Below, in pieces: positions 8,447-18,320 of a DNA stretch of 64,000 bases. This stretch comes from Oharaeibacter diazotrophicus (GTDB lineage: Bacteria; Pseudomonadota; Alphaproteobacteria; Rhizobiales; Pleomorphomonadaceae). Below the pieces are notes generated by a model. That model did no database searches and was not told the origin of the DNA. It saw only the letters and a list, made by a program, of their open reading frames with translations. The translations under genes and the position numbers were made by a program. The stretch is taken from positions 1 through 64,000 of the forward strand of contig NZ_SNXY01000007.1 in the NCBI RefSeq assembly GCF_004362745.1, given 5' to 3'. Position 1 is the first letter of the stretch, and the number at the start of each line of letters is the position of its first letter.

Positions 8447-9814
8447 TCAGGCGGCGAGGCGGTCCAGAAAGGCGTTGGCCCACCAGCGCGCGTCGGCCTG
8501 GACGAGGCGGGCGTAGAGCGCGCCGTGGCGGGCGCGGCGCTCGTCGAGCGGCATCTGCAGGGCGGCCTGCAGCGCGGCGGCGGTTTCGTCGGCGGCGTAG
8601 GGGTTGACGATCATCGCCTCGCTCATCGCCTCGGCCGCGCCGGCGAAGCGCGACAGCACCAGCACGCCGGGATCCTCCGGCTCCTGCGCCGCCACGTATT
8701 CCTTGGCGACGAGGTTCATGCCGTCGCGCAGCGACGTGACGAGGCCGACCCGGCTGCGCGCGTAGATGCCGGCGAGGGCGCGGCGCGGGAAGCCGCGGGT
8801 CATGAAGCGGATCGGCGTCCAGTCGATGTCGGCGTAGCGGCCGTTGACGCTGCCGGCGAGGTGCTCGAGTTCGCGCCGGATCTCGGCATAGGCGAACACC
8901 TCGCCGCGCGAGGGCGGCGAGATCTGCAGCAGCGACACCCGCCCGCGCAGCTCCGGTTGGTCCTCGAGCAGGCGCTCGAAGGCGCGGAAGCGGTGCGGGA
9001 TGCCCTTGGAATAGTCGATCCGGTCGACGCCGACGATCTGGGCGCGGCCGCGCAGGTGCCGGTCGAGCCGCTGGATCTCGCGGCGCGCCTCCGGGGTCGC
9101 GACGAAGCCGCGGTAGCCCTCGGTGTCGATGCCGATCGGGAAGGCCTCGACGCGCACCGTGTGGCCCCAGGCCTCCCAGCGCCCGTCCGGCAGCTCGTGG
9201 CCGCCGGCCTCCTCGCGCAGGTAGTCGACGAAATGGCGGCGGTCGCGCTCGGTCTGCAGGCCGATCAGGTCGTAGGCGAGCATGGCGCGCACGAGGTCGC
9301 GGTGGCGCGGCAGCGCCGACAGGATCTCGGTCGGCGGCCAGGGAATGTGCAGGAAGAAGCCGATCGGCCCGGAGACGCCGAGTTCGCGCAGCCGGGCACC
9401 GAGCGGCAGGAAGTGGTAGTCGTGCACCCAGATCCGGTCGCTCTCGCCGACCAGCGGCCTGAGCCGGGCGGCGAAGCGCTCGTTGACGCGGTGGTAGCCG
9501 GCCTCGAACAGGGGCGAGAACTCGGCGACGTCGAGCCGGTAGTGCAGCATCGGCCACAGCGTCCGGTTGGCGTAACCGGCGTAGAATTCGTCGTTGTCGG
9601 CCGGACTGACGTCGATGGTGGCGAGTTCGACGTTGCCGCGGCGTTCGCGCTTCAACTCGGAGAAGGTGCCGGCCTCGGTGACCTCGCCCGACCAGCCGAA
9701 CCACAGGCCGCCGGTCTCGCGCAGCACGTCGACGAGCGCGACGGCGAGGCCGCCGGCCTTGCCGGTGTCCTTGAGCGGGCCGACGCGGTTGGAGACGATG
9801 ACGAGACGGGACAT
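8447..9814 (-). CDS. otsA: Trehalose-6-phosphate synthase (GT20)
   Basis: This 455-residue cytoplasmic glycosyltransferase makes trehalose 6-phosphate from UDP-glucose and glucose 6-phosphate. It starts [11 protein letters not shown] and contains [31 protein letters not shown] and [12 protein letters not shown], all hallmarks of OtsA. It follows otsB with 7 nt between stop and start, with AAAGGA in the otsB end serving as ribosome binding site, so otsB-otsA is one operon. The product gives osmo- and desiccation protection. Confidence 0.95.
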   Translation of the reverse strand: MSRLVIVSNRVGPLKDTGKAGGLAVALVDVLRETGGLWFGWSGEVTEAGTFSELKRERRGNVELATIDVSPADNDEFYAGYANRTLWPMLHYRLDVAEFSPLFEAGYHRVNERFAARLRPLVGESDRIWVHDYHFLPLGARLRELGVSGPIGFFLHIPWPPTEILSALPRHRDLVRAMLAYDLIGLQTERDRRHFVDYLREEAGGHELPDGRWEAWGHTVRVEAFPIGIDTEGYRGFVATPEARREIQRLDRHLRGRAQIVGVDRIDYSKGIPHRFRAFERLLEDQPELRGRVSLLQISPPSRGEVFAYAEIRRELEHLAGSVNGRYADIDWTPIRFMTRGFPRRALAGIYARSRVGLVTSLRDGMNLVAKEYVAAQEPEDPGVLVLSRFAGAAEAMSEAMIVNPYAADETAAALQAALQMPLDERRARHGALYARLVQADARWWANAFLDRLAA

Positions 9815-9821
9815 CGGGCGG

Positions 9822-10544
9822 TCAGGTCCTTTCGGAGAGGAGCCGGTCGAGCCACGCGAGCACGGCGGCGGGATCGGGCAGGCGGGCGCCGGCGACGGTG
9901 ACGCCGGGGCCGACCTTGACGGCACGGCCGCCGGCGGCGAGGGCGGCGCGCATGCCGTCCTCGTCGGTGACGTCGTCGCCGACGAACACCGGCCGTCGCC
10001 CGGCGAACGGCGCCGCGCCCATGAACCGGTGCACCGCGGCCGCCTTGGACGCGGCCTTCGGCTTGATCTCGACCACCATCTTGCCGGCGAGGGCGGCGAG
10101 GTCGGGATCGGCGCCGACCAGTCGGCGGGCGAAAGCCACGGTCGCGGCACCGCGTGCGGGCACGTCGCGGTAGTGCAGGGCGATCGAGCCGCCCTTGTCC
10201 TCGACCAGGACGCCCGAGGCCGCGACGCCCTCCGCGGCGATCGCCGCGCGCACGGCGGCGAGTCCCGCCGGCGGCGCCGGCCGGTCGACGGCGCCGCCGA
10301 GCCTGAGCTCGAGGCCGTGCAGCCCGGCGGCGGGCAGTTCGAGGCCGAGATGGCGGTCGATCTCGGCGATCGGCCGGCCGCTGACGACGGCGAGCGCGCC
10401 GCCGAGGCGGGCGTGCAGCGCCGCGAGCAGCGGCGGCAGCGCCGCCGGCACGACGATCGCGTCCGGCGCCGGCGCGATGTCCACCAGCGTGCCGTCGAAG
10501 TCCAGGAAGAGGGCGGTGCGGTTCGGCTCGAGATCCAGCATCAC
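9822..10544 (-). CDS. otsB: Trehalose-6-phosphate phosphatase
   Basis: This 240-residue HAD-family phosphatase converts trehalose 6-phosphate to trehalose. Motif I is LFLDFDGTLVD (residues 12-22), motif II VVSGRP, and motif IV GDDVTDEDGM. It is the first gene of the otsBA operon. The start MMLDLEP allows Met1 or Met2; no strong ribosome binding site distinguishes them. Confidence 0.93.
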   Translation of the reverse strand: MMLDLEPNRTALFLDFDGTLVDIAPAPDAIVVPAALPPLLAALHARLGGALAVVSGRPIAEIDRHLGLELPAAGLHGLELRLGGAVDRPAPPAGLAAVRAAIAAEGVAASGVLVEDKGGSIALHYRDVPARGAATVAFARRLVGADPDLAALAGKMVVEIKPKAASKAAAVHRFMGAAPFAGRRPVFVGDDVTDEDGMRAALAAGGRAVKVGPGVTVAGARLPDPAAVLAWLDRLLSERT

Positions 10545-10769
10545 GAGGGTGAACCGCCGGGACGGCGATCCGTTCCCTCGCTGGGGACGATCGCGGAGGG
10601 GGCGTGCGCTTCTCCGGGCAGGTTCACGAAGCGGGTCGATACGAGCGCGGAGACACTGCGGCCGCGCGTTTCACGAGCGCAGCCGCTCCCTTCCCCGACC
10701 TGGGCCGCGTCGGCGGACCATCGACGTCCCGACACCCGCACCCTTGCGGAACGTCGGCTTCGTCCCTCC

Positions 10770-11735
10770 TCAGCGCGCCGGAACCGGCGTCTCGGGCACG
10801 GGGGTCGGCGGGGTGCGGCCGGCGAACCAGGCCTCGAGATTGTCGACCTGGAGCGCGCCCATGGCGTCGCGGGTCGCGACCGAGGCCGAACCGACGTGCG
10901 GCAGCAGGACGACGCGGGGCAGGTCGAGGAGGCCCGGGTGGACGCGCGGCTCGTCCTCGAAGACGTCGAGGCCGGCGGCGAGGACGCGGCCGGCGCGGAG
11001 CGCCTCGACGAGGCCGGCCTCGTCGACCACGCTGCCGCGGCCGACGTTGACAAGGACCCCCTCGGGGCCGAGGGCGTCGAACACCGCCGGCCCGATCATG
11101 TGCCGCGTCTCGGCGCCGCCGGGCGCGACGATCATCAGCGTGTCGACCGCGGCGGCGAGGTCGACCGCGCTCGGGTACCAGGGATGGGCGACGTCGGCGA
11201 CCGGGCGGCGCGAGTGATAGGCGACCGGCAGCCCGAAGGCCTCGGCGCGGCGGGCGATGGCGCGGCCGATCCGACCGAGGCCGACGATGCCGAGGCTGCG
11301 GCCGCGCAGCGAGCCGCGGGTCAGCGGATAGGGGCCGTCCGTCTCCCAGCGCCCGGCGCGCAGCCAGCCTTCGGCGGCGGAGAGTTCGCGCACGGTGGCG
11401 AGCAGCAGGCCGAAGGCGGTGTCGGCGACTTCTTCGGTCAGCACGTCGGGCGTGTTGGTGACGACCACGCCGCGGGCGGCGGCGGCGCCGACGTCGACCG
11501 GGTCGTAGCCGACGCCGAAGTGGGCGACGATCTCGAGGGCGGGCAGCCGGTCCATCAGGTCGGCGCCGACGCCGGCGTGGCCGGTCGAGGCGAGGCCGCG
11601 CACGCGCGGTCCGACCGCCGCGAGCAGGGCCTCGCGGTCCGGGGCCTCGTCGAGGTGGTGGACGTCGAAGGCGGACGCGAGGCGGGCGCGCACCAGCGCG
11701 TTCGGCCGTCCGGTGGTGAGGATGGTCGGGAGCAT
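10770..11735 (-). CDS. D-isomer-specific 2-hydroxyacid dehydrogenase (glyoxylate/hydroxypyruvate reductase type)
   Basis: This 321-residue NAD(P)-dependent enzyme has the Rossmann motif GIVGLGRIGRAIARR, the catalytic Arg in NVGRGSVVDE, Glu in DVFEDEPRVH and His in LLPHVGSA. The family reduces 2-keto acids such as glyoxylate and hydroxypyruvate. The start at 11735 has AGGACG upstream. It sits 32 nt downstream of a LacI regulator on the same strand, so it is the likely regulated gene. The precise substrate is not readable. Confidence 0.88.
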   Translation of the reverse strand: MLPTILTTGRPNALVRARLASAFDVHHLDEAPDREALLAAVGPRVRGLASTGHAGVGADLMDRLPALEIVAHFGVGYDPVDVGAAAARGVVVTNTPDVLTEEVADTAFGLLLATVRELSAAEGWLRAGRWETDGPYPLTRGSLRGRSLGIVGLGRIGRAIARRAEAFGLPVAYHSRRPVADVAHPWYPSAVDLAAAVDTLMIVAPGGAETRHMIGPAVFDALGPEGVLVNVGRGSVVDEAGLVEALRAGRVLAAGLDVFEDEPRVHPGLLDLPRVVLLPHVGSASVATRDAMGALQVDNLEAWFAGRTPPTPVPETPVPAR

Positions 11736-11767
11736 CGGCGGCGTCCTGGACGAGGGGAGGGGCGGGA

Positions 11768-12814
11768 TCAGGCCGGCGCGATCGCGCTGGAGTCGCGCAG
11801 CTCGAGCTTGGGCGGGATCAGCATGTGCTCGAAGGGTGCGGGATCGCCGGCGATCAGCGCGCGGATCGCCCGCGCCGCCTCTATGCCGATCTCGTCCGAG
11901 CCGTTCTTGACGGTGGTGAGCGCGGGCGACCAGCTCTCCGAGCCGTCGACGTCGTCGTAGCCGGTGACGGCGACGTCGATGCCGGGCCGGAGCCCGGCCT
12001 TCTGCAGGCCGGACATCAGGCCGAAGGCGAGCACGTCGTTGAAGCAGACGACCGCGGTGGCGCGCACCGGCGCGGCGAGCAGTTCGTCGACCGCGGCGCG
12101 GCCGTCGCCCTGGCTCATCAGCTCGGGGATGTCGGCGACCGGCGACAGGCCGGCCTCGGTCATCGCCGCCATGAAGCCGGCGTGGCGGTCGCGGCCCGAG
12201 GAGGTGTGGCGGCGCCCGCCGACGAAGGCGATGGCGCGGTGACCCCTGGCGATCAGGTGGGCGGTGATCTCGTGCATGCCGCGGACGTCGTCGCCGCGCA
12301 CGCTCGGCACCGCCGCGCCGTCGACGTCGCGGCAGATGATGGTGACCGGGGTGCCGGCGCGGACGATCTCGTCGATGTCCTCGCGGGTGGTGCCGAGCGA
12401 GGGGCAGATCACGAGGCCGTCGGCGTTCTGCTGCTGCAGCACCTTCACGAAATTGCGCTGGCGGGCGATCTCGTCGCGATGGTTGCAGATCAGGATGGTG
12501 AAGCCGTTCTTCTCGAGCTCGGCCTCGACCGCCCGGAACACCTCGGCGAAATAGGGATTGAGCACGTCGTGGACGACGACGCCGACGATGTCGGTCCGGG
12601 CCGTGCGCAGCGAGGCGGCCTGACGATTGTAGATGTAGCCCATTTCCTTCGCGAGCGCCTGGACGCGCTTGCGGGTGTCGGCGGAGACGGCGGGGTTGTC
12701 GCGCAGCGCCAGCGACACCGTCGCCGTCGAGACGTCGAGCTGTGCCGCCAACTGACTGAGGGTGATGCGCCGACGCCGCGAACGCCTGACGTCGTCGGGA
12801 TTGGGGGGCACCAT
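11768..12814 (-). CDS. LacI/GalR-family transcriptional regulator
   Basis: This 348-residue regulator has an N-terminal LacI helix-turn-helix (ITLSQLAAQLDVSTATVSLAL, written here as residues about 17-37) followed by the hinge and a periplasmic-binding-like sensor domain starting DIVGVVVHDVLNPYF. It probably controls the downstream hydroxyacid dehydrogenase and perhaps itself. The start at 12814 precedes the HTH by 16 residues; the longer frame upstream is unlikely. Its sugar-type or hydroxyacid-type effector is unknown. Confidence 0.88.
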   Translation of the reverse strand: MVPPNPDDVRRSRRRRITLSQLAAQLDVSTATVSLALRDNPAVSADTRKRVQALAKEMGYIYNRQAASLRTARTDIVGVVVHDVLNPYFAEVFRAVEAELEKNGFTILICNHRDEIARQRNFVKVLQQQNADGLVICPSLGTTREDIDEIVRAGTPVTIICRDVDGAAVPSVRGDDVRGMHEITAHLIARGHRAIAFVGGRRHTSSGRDRHAGFMAAMTEAGLSPVADIPELMSQGDGRAAVDELLAAPVRATAVVCFNDVLAFGLMSGLQKAGLRPGIDVAVTGYDDVDGSESWSPALTTVKNGSDEIGIEAARAIRALIAGDPAPFEHMLIPPKLELRDSSAIAPA

Positions 12815-12887
12815 TGTCCGTCCGCACGATGGGATGTCGAACGACGCAGATGCCACTTCCCCGCCGACCGGGTCAATCGAAAACGCC

Positions 12888-13835
12888 TCACTCGGCCGGC
12901 AGCGTCGCGGTATCCCGTAGGCGGGCGCCGGTGACGCGCTCGCGGTGGAACAGGTAGAGCCCGGAGGCAACCACCACGGCGGCGCCGGCGAGGGTCCAGC
13001 GGTCGGGCACGTCGCCGAACATCGCCCAGCCGATCGCGATCGTGCCGACGATCTGGGCGTAGCCGAACGGCGCCAGCACCGAGGCCGAGGCGTGGCGGTG
13101 GGCGAGGATCAGCAGGAAGTGGCCGCCGGCGCCGGTGACGCCGGTCGCGACCATGAAGAACCAGAGGTCGAGCCGGTCCGGCGTCTCGAACACCAGGACC
13201 AGCGCCGGCAGCAGCACGACGCAGGGCACGCCGGCGACCACCAGCAGCATGCTGCCGGGCGACTCGGTGCGCGCCAGCGAGCGCGTCAGCATGTTGTAGC
13301 CGGAGTTGCAGAGCACGGTGAACAGCGACAACAGCATCGCCGGGTGGAAGCCGCCGAGTCCCGGCCGCGTCACCATCAGGATGCCGCCGAAGCCGACCAG
13401 GATGGCGGCGGCCCGGCGCGGGCCGATGCGCTCGCCGAGCAGCGCGGCGGAGAGGCCGGCGATCACCAGCGGCGTCAGGAAGTTGATGCTGACGGTCTGG
13501 TCGAGCTGGAGATAGCGCAGCGCCAGGAAGTTGCTGAGCGTCGAGCCGACCAGCATCGCGGCCCTGAGCGCCTGCGCCACCGGACGGCTGATCCGCCACG
13601 CCGTCGGCGCCGAGATCGGGTTCAGCACCGCGACCGCGATGACGAAGTGGAAGAAGTAGCGGAACCAGGCGACCTCGAGCACCGGAAGTTCGCGGGCGGC
13701 GAACTTGGCGGAGGCGTCGAGCCCGGCGAACACCGTGACGCCGCACACCATGTAGGCGATCGCGCGCATGCGCGACGCGCCCGGACGCCCCGCCGCCGCC
13801 TCCGCCGGCGCAGCGCCCTTGCCGATCCTCGTCAC
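12888..13835 (-). CDS. EamA/DMT-superfamily permease
   Basis: This inner-membrane protein has about ten transmembrane helices in two EamA halves (e.g. SINFLTPLVIAGLSAALLGE and ILAHRHASASVLAPFGYAQI), as in RhaT/YdcZ-like metabolite exporters. The start is uncertain. A GTG at 13835 gives 315 residues and has GGGGAC upstream. The ATG at 13769 gives 293 residues beginning just before the first helix. The open frame extends to 13916. The substrate is unknown. It lies between the LacI and MarR regulators but shares no obvious operon with either. Confidence 0.78.
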   Translation of the reverse strand: MTRIGKGAAPAEAAAGRPGASRMRAIAYMVCGVTVFAGLDASAKFAARELPVLEVAWFRYFFHFVIAVAVLNPISAPTAWRISRPVAQALRAAMLVGSTLSNFLALRYLQLDQTVSINFLTPLVIAGLSAALLGERIGPRRAAAILVGFGGILMVTRPGLGGFHPAMLLSLFTVLCNSGYNMLTRSLARTESPGSMLLVVAGVPCVVLLPALVLVFETPDRLDLWFFMVATGVTGAGGHFLLILAHRHASASVLAPFGYAQIVGTIAIGWAMFGDVPDRWTLAGAAVVVASGLYLFHRERVTGARLRDTATLPAE

Positions 13836-13949
13836 CCTGGTCCGTCCCCGTCCGATTCGCCCGTCCGGCGCCACCATACGCCGACCGGCGCGGCGCCGGC
13901 CCTGCGAAGACGGCATCCCAGCGTCGATCCCGGCGCGGGGCGGCGCCCG

Positions 13950-14489
13950 TCAGGCGTCGGCCGGTTCCGGCAGCGCGGCGGCCGGCACCGGGGCGGCGGG
14001 CGCCGTGGGCGCCTCGGCGGTGTCGACGTCGTCGTCGTCCGCGTCGTCGCCGGCGTGGTTGCCCGGCTGCAGGTTGCGCTCGATCATCTTGAGCAGGCGG
14101 CGCAGGCGCTTGCGGTCCTTGTCGTCGAGCCCGGCGAGCGCCTCCTTCTCGACGCGCTTCCAGACCGTGTCGACGGCGGCGACGCGATCGCGGCCGGTCT
14201 CGGTCAGGAAGACGCGGGCGAGCCGGCCGTCGGAGGCCGAGACCTGACGGGTGACGAGGCCCTGGGCGCCGAGGCGGGCGATCATCTTGGTCACGGTCGG
14301 CGGCTGCACCGACAGAGCGGCGGCGAGCTCGGACATCGACTGGCCGTCGGCCTCGGCGAGCGCCTTCAGCACCGCCTCCTGGCCGGGGTGCAGGCCGATG
14401 CGGGCGAGATGGACGCCGGCGCGGGTACGGTGGGCGCGGGCCGCCTGGACGAGGCGGAAGGTCACGCTCTTGCGGTGGTTGAAGCTCAT
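13950..14489 (-). CDS. MarR-family transcriptional regulator with acidic Pro/Ala tail
   Basis: This 179-residue winged-helix regulator has recognition-helix region LSVQPPTVTKMIARLGAQGL and wing VSASDGRLARVFLTETG. The C-terminal 35 or so residues are an unusual tail, first acidic (DDADDDDVD) then Pro/Ala-rich. The ATG at 14489 follows GGAGG at good spacing. It is divergent from the CobW GTPase gene; a 13-bp palindrome at 14557-14569 between them is a plausible operator for both. Confidence 0.88.
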   Translation of the reverse strand: MSFNHRKSVTFRLVQAARAHRTRAGVHLARIGLHPGQEAVLKALAEADGQSMSELAAALSVQPPTVTKMIARLGAQGLVTRQVSASDGRLARVFLTETGRDRVAAVDTVWKRVEKEALAGLDDKDRKRLRRLLKMIERNLQPGNHAGDDADDDDVDTAEAPTAPAAPVPAAALPEPADA

Positions 14490-14556
14490 CGCCGCCTCCG
14501 GGGGGACTTGAAACCGCCGCCCTTCTCGCATGGACCTGTGACACTTATTTAGGGGG

Positions 14557-14569
14557 CGAAACCGTTTCG
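14557..14569. promoter_or_regulatory. Palindrome between marR and cobW-like genes, possible MarR operator
   Basis: CGAAAC-C-GTTTCG is a perfect 6+1+6 palindrome in the divergent intergenic region. It lies next to an AT-rich patch (ACTTATTTAG) that could be a promoter element. MarR proteins bind short palindromes in such positions. The assignment is positional only. Confidence 0.4.
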
Positions 14570-14686
14570 TGTCGAGGCGTTCGCCGGCGCCGTCCCCTGC
14601 CGGCGTGCATGTGACGCGGCCCCGTGCTAGACGGGCCGCTTCCGACGTCGTCCGAGACGCGCGCCCGCCTGCCCTCGAGGTCGAAG

Positions 14687-15754
14687 ATGTCCGCACCCGT
14701 GTCCGAAAAGTCCGCCGCGCCGATCCCCGTCACCGTGCTGACCGGCTATCTCGGCGCCGGCAAGACCACGCTCCTGAACCGCATCCTCACCGAGGACCAC
14801 GGCAAGCGCTACGCCGTGATCGTCAACGAGTTCGGCGAGATCGGCATCGACAACGACCTCATCGTCGACACCGACGAGGAGGTCTACGAGATGAACAACG
14901 GCTGCATCTGCTGCACCGTGCGCGGCGACCTGATCCGCGTCGTCGAGAATCTCGCCAAGCGCCGCGGCGCCTTCGACGCCATCCTGGTCGAGACCACCGG
15001 CCTCGCCGACCCCGCCCCGGTGGCGCAGACCTTCTTCATGGACGAGGAGGTGCGCAAGATGAGCCGCCTCGACGCCGTGGTCACCGTGGTCGACGCCAAG
15101 CATCTGATGGACCGCCTCGCCGACGCGCCCGAGGCCGAGGACCAGGTCGCCTTCGCCGACGTCATCCTGCTCAACAAGACCGACCTCGTCTCGGCCGAGG
15201 AGCTCGCCGAGGTCGAGGCGACGCTGCGCCAGCTCAACCCCTACGCCCGGATCCACCGGACGCAGCGCTCGCAGGTTCCGCTCGACGCCATCCTCGACAA
15301 GGGCGCCTTCGACCTCGACCGCATCCTCTCGCTCGACCCGCATTTCCTCGACGGCGAGGAGGATGACCACGTCTGCGGCCCCGACTGCGACCACGACCAC
15401 CATCACCACCACGGTCACGACCACGACCACGGTCACCACCACCACGGCCGCCACGACACCGAGGTGACATCGGTGTCGCTGCGCGGCGGCGACCTCGACC
15501 CCGACAAGATCCTGCGCTGGATCGGCGACATCACCCAGGCGCTCGGGCCGAACATCCTGCGCCTCAAGGGCATCCTGGCCTTCAAGGACGAGCCGAAGCG
15601 CTACGTGGTCCAGGGCGTCCACATGATCGTCGAGGGCGACCTGCAGCGCGAGTGGCGCGACGGCGAGGCCCGCGAGAGCCGCCTCGTCTTCATCGGCCGC
15701 CAGCTCGACCGCCGGAAGCTCGAGGACGGTTTCAAGGCCTGCCTCGCGGCCTGA
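14687..15754 (+). CDS. CobW/COG0523-family metal-handling GTPase (probable zinc chaperone)
   Basis: This 355-residue P-loop GTPase has Walker [10 protein letters not shown] (20-28), the metal-binding CxCC motif (Cys73, Cys75, Cys76), the NKTD guanine motif (163-166), a His/Asp-rich metal-binding segment (about 228-257) and a C-terminal CobW_C domain. COG0523 proteins load metals, often zinc, onto target enzymes under scarcity. It heads an apparent operon with a WD40 protein (76 nt) and a lysine-aminomutase-like enzyme. I see no B12 genes nearby, so a cobalamin role is unlikely. The start at 14687 is the family-typical one. Confidence 0.88.
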   Translation: MSAPVSEKSAAPIPVTVLTGYLGAGKTTLLNRILTEDHGKRYAVIVNEFGEIGIDNDLIVDTDEEVYEMNNGCICCTVRGDLIRVVENLAKRRGAFDAILVETTGLADPAPVAQTFFMDEEVRKMSRLDAVVTVVDAKHLMDRLADAPEAEDQVAFADVILLNKTDLVSAEELAEVEATLRQLNPYARIHRTQRSQVPLDAILDKGAFDLDRILSLDPHFLDGEEDDHVCGPDCDHDHHHHHGHDHDHGHHHHGRHDTEVTSVSLRGGDLDPDKILRWIGDITQALGPNILRLKGILAFKDEPKRYVVQGVHMIVEGDLQREWRDGEARESRLVFIGRQLDRRKLEDGFKACLAA

Positions 15755-15830
15755 CGCCCCCGAACCCGGTCCCGGCAACCCGCCGGGACCACTCGCGACA
15801 CCGATCCCCCAACCGCCACGGACCCTCGCC

Positions 15831-16799
15831 TTGCCCACCGTCACGTCCCTCGCGCTGCCCGGCTTCGTCGTCTGGTCCGGCTATCTCGGCGCCGTCCCGG
15901 TGTGGGCGACCGGCGACGGCACGGTCACCTTCGGCACCGCGGCGCGGGCGGAGAAGGCGCACACCGGCATCCTCGCCGCCGAGCGCACCGAGGACGGCCG
16001 CGCGCTGGTCACCGGCGGCGACGACGGCAAGGTGATCCGCTGGAGCGCGGAGGGCGTGCCGACCGTGCTCGCCGAGAAGGGCCGCAAGTGGATCGACCAG
16101 ATCGCGACCGGGCCGGGCGGTGCGGTCGCCTTCGCCTCGGGCCGCACGGTCTGGGTCCGCGACGGCCAGGGCCGCGAGCACGAGCTCGCCCGGCCGCGCG
16201 CGGTCGGCGGACTCGCCTTCTTCCCCAGGGGGCTGCGGGTCGCGATCGCCGGCTACAACGGCGTCGGCCTGTGGTTCCCCGGCACCGCGGCGGCGCCGCA
16301 GGAGCTCGAGTGGAAGGGCTCGCACATCGCGGTCACCGTGTCGCCCGACGGGGCCAACGTGGTGACGTCGATGCAGGAGAGCGCGTTGCACGGCTGGCGC
16401 CTGCGCGACGGCCAGCACATGCGGATGTCCGGCTATCCCGGCAAGGTCAAGTCGATGTCGTGGTCGCTGAAGGGGCGCTTCCTCGCCACCTCCGGCGCCG
16501 GGGCGTCGGTGGCGTGGCCGTTCCACTACAAGGACGGCCCGATGGGCAAGCGGCCGCTCGAACTCGGGCCGCGCCAGGAGATCGTCACCCGCGTCGCCTG
16601 CCACCCGGCCGAGGAGATCGCCGCCCTCGGCTACGAGGACGGCATGATCCTCTTGGTCCGCCTCGCCGACGGCGAGGAGGTGCTGCTGCGCCGGCCGGAC
16701 GGCGCGCCGATCTCCGCGCTCGGCTGGGACGCCTCGGGCCTCGAACTCGCCTTCGGCGCCGAGACCGGCACCGCCGGCGTGGTCGACCTGTCGTCCTGA
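15831..16799 (+). CDS. WD40-repeat protein
   Basis: This 322-residue protein is made of repeating beta-strand units such as GILAAERTEDGRALVTGGDD followed by VIRWSAEG and similar later blocks, consistent with a single WD40 propeller. There is no signal peptide, so it is cytoplasmic. It starts with TTG at 15831 because no ATG or GTG fits the N-terminus; the ribosome binding site is poor. WD40 proteins next to CobW-family GTPases recur in alphaproteobacteria as far as I recall, suggesting a scaffold in metal handling. That role is inference. Confidence 0.8.
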   Translation: MPTVTSLALPGFVVWSGYLGAVPVWATGDGTVTFGTAARAEKAHTGILAAERTEDGRALVTGGDDGKVIRWSAEGVPTVLAEKGRKWIDQIATGPGGAVAFASGRTVWVRDGQGREHELARPRAVGGLAFFPRGLRVAIAGYNGVGLWFPGTAAAPQELEWKGSHIAVTVSPDGANVVTSMQESALHGWRLRDGQHMRMSGYPGKVKSMSWSLKGRFLATSGAGASVAWPFHYKDGPMGKRPLELGPRQEIVTRVACHPAEEIAALGYEDGMILLVRLADGEEVLLRRPDGAPISALGWDASGLELAFGAETGTAGVVDLSS

Positions 16800-16813
16800 G
16801 CCCGGATCCGCCG

Positions 16814-17932
16814 ATGTCCGCCCTGCCGACGCCCGCTCCCGCCGCTGCGACCGCCGCCGGCGTCGACCTCGACGCCCGCTACGACGCGCTCGCCAGGACC
16901 GAACGGCTGCTGCCGGTCAAGGTGACCGCCTTCTACCGCCGCAAGCTCGACGAGGAGGCGGCCGCGGTCGGCCCCGGCGTCGGGCCGCTCCACCGCACCG
17001 CGCGTCCGGTCGCCGAGCGCTTCGCCCCGGCGGTGGGCGACGAGGTCGACGACTGGGTCGACGACCGCTCGAACATGCCGACCGGCACGGCGGCGATCGT
17101 GCACAAGTACCCCGACCGGGTGCTGTTCATGCCGACGTCGGTCTGCGCCGGCCACTGCCAGTACTGCTTCCGCCAGGACGTGCTGACCGACGCCCACGCC
17201 GCCGGCCGCACCGGCGTTTCCGCCGAGCTCGACCGGCTGGTCGACCATCTCGCCGCTCATCCCGGCGTGACCGAGGTGATCCTCTCCGGCGGCGATCCGA
17301 TGACGCTGCCGCTGCGCGACCTCGCGGCGATCCTGACCCGGCTCGCCGGCCTGCCGCGGCCGCCGTCGATCCGGATCCACACCCGCACGCTCGCCTTCGC
17401 GCCGAAGACCTTCGCCGATCCGGCCAAGCTCGACCTGCTCGCGGCGGCGGACGTCCGGCTGGTGCACCATTTCGTGCACCCCTACGAGATTTGCGACGAG
17501 GTCGCGGCGGTGCTGCGGGAGCTCCGCCGCCGCGACGTCAGGATGTACAACCATTTCCCGCTGATCCGCGGGGTCAACGACCACGTCGCCGTACTCGACC
17601 GGCTGATCCGGCGGCTCGACGACGAGCGCGTGCGCACGCTGTCGGTCTACGTGCCCGAGCCGATCCGGCGCTCGGCGCCGTTCCGCCTCTCCCTGAAGCG
17701 CGTCTTCGCGCTCCAGGACGCGCTGACCGAGACGACGCCGAGCTGGATCAACGCGGTGCGCTTCACCCTCGACAGCCCGATCGGCAAGGTCCGCCGCGAC
17801 CACGTCGTCGCCTGGGACGAGGCGGCCCGCCGCGTCACCTTCGCCCGCGACGGCCGCCGTTTCGTCTACCCGGACTTCCCGCCCGACCGGGACGTCCCCG
17901 GCGACCCCGCCGTCATGCTGTGGCGGGGCTGA
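16814..17932 (+). CDS. KamA-family (lysine 2,3-aminomutase-like) radical SAM protein
   Basis: This 372-residue protein has the radical-SAM cluster motif CxxxCxxC (Cys111, Cys115, Cys118 in CAGHCQYC), the glycine-rich SGGDPM motif, and a C-terminal DSPIGKV segment that could supply the PLP lysine. KamA enzymes move the amino group of lysine; EpmB relatives act in EF-P modification. The length lies between EpmB (about 340) and KamA (about 415), and no EpmA gene is seen, so the substrate is open. It follows the WD40 gene by 14 nt. Its 3' end overlaps the convergent small membrane protein gene by 20 nt. Confidence 0.8.
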   Translation: MSALPTPAPAAATAAGVDLDARYDALARTERLLPVKVTAFYRRKLDEEAAAVGPGVGPLHRTARPVAERFAPAVGDEVDDWVDDRSNMPTGTAAIVHKYPDRVLFMPTSVCAGHCQYCFRQDVLTDAHAAGRTGVSAELDRLVDHLAAHPGVTEVILSGGDPMTLPLRDLAAILTRLAGLPRPPSIRIHTRTLAFAPKTFADPAKLDLLAAADVRLVHHFVHPYEICDEVAAVLRELRRRDVRMYNHFPLIRGVNDHVAVLDRLIRRLDDERVRTLSVYVPEPIRRSAPFRLSLKRVFALQDALTETTPSWINAVRFTLDSPIGKVRRDHVVAWDEAARRVTFARDGRRFVYPDFPPDRDVPGDPAVMLWRG

Positions 17933-18320
17933 GCGCGCCGGCGCGGCCGCCGCGGGCCGGGCGGAACACGACCACGGCGAACACGACCGCGGCGAGGAAG
18001 GCGACGATCGAGGACAGCGCCACGATCGGCTCGAACTCCATGCGGCCGTAGAGCACCGCGGCGAGCGCCGGGAACATCACGACGATCGCCAGCGTGTGGC
18101 CGGCCCAGTGCAGCTTCGGCAGCAGGCCGTCGGCCTTGGCCGGGTAGAGCGCGTAGTAGGTGCCGTAGACCGACGACACCACGAAGCCGATCAGGTTGAG
18201 ATGGGCGTGGGCGCCGGCGATGGTGTGGTCGTGGCTGGCCGCCATGAAGATGCCGGCCCCCATGCCGACGAGCAGAAGCAGAATACCGGATTTGAAGAAG
18301 AGTTGAGCGGTCGGATGCAT
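17913..18320 (-). CDS. Small four-helix membrane protein resembling a haem-copper oxidase subunit I fragment
   Basis: This 135-residue protein has four predicted membrane helices. The segment GAHAHLNLIGFVVSSVYGTYY and a second histidine in LHWAGHTLAI resemble the haem-ligand helices of cytochrome oxidase subunit I, a pattern known from small stand-alone proteins in alphaproteobacteria. The start at 18320 has a very good GAGGAGGG site. The function is unknown; haem binding is suggested only by the histidines. Confidence 0.72.
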   Translation of the reverse strand: MHPTAQLFFKSGILLLLVGMGAGIFMAASHDHTIAGAHAHLNLIGFVVSSVYGTYYALYPAKADGLLPKLHWAGHTLAIVVMFPALAAVLYGRMEFEPIVALSSIVAFLAAVVFAVVVFRPARGGRAGALSPATA

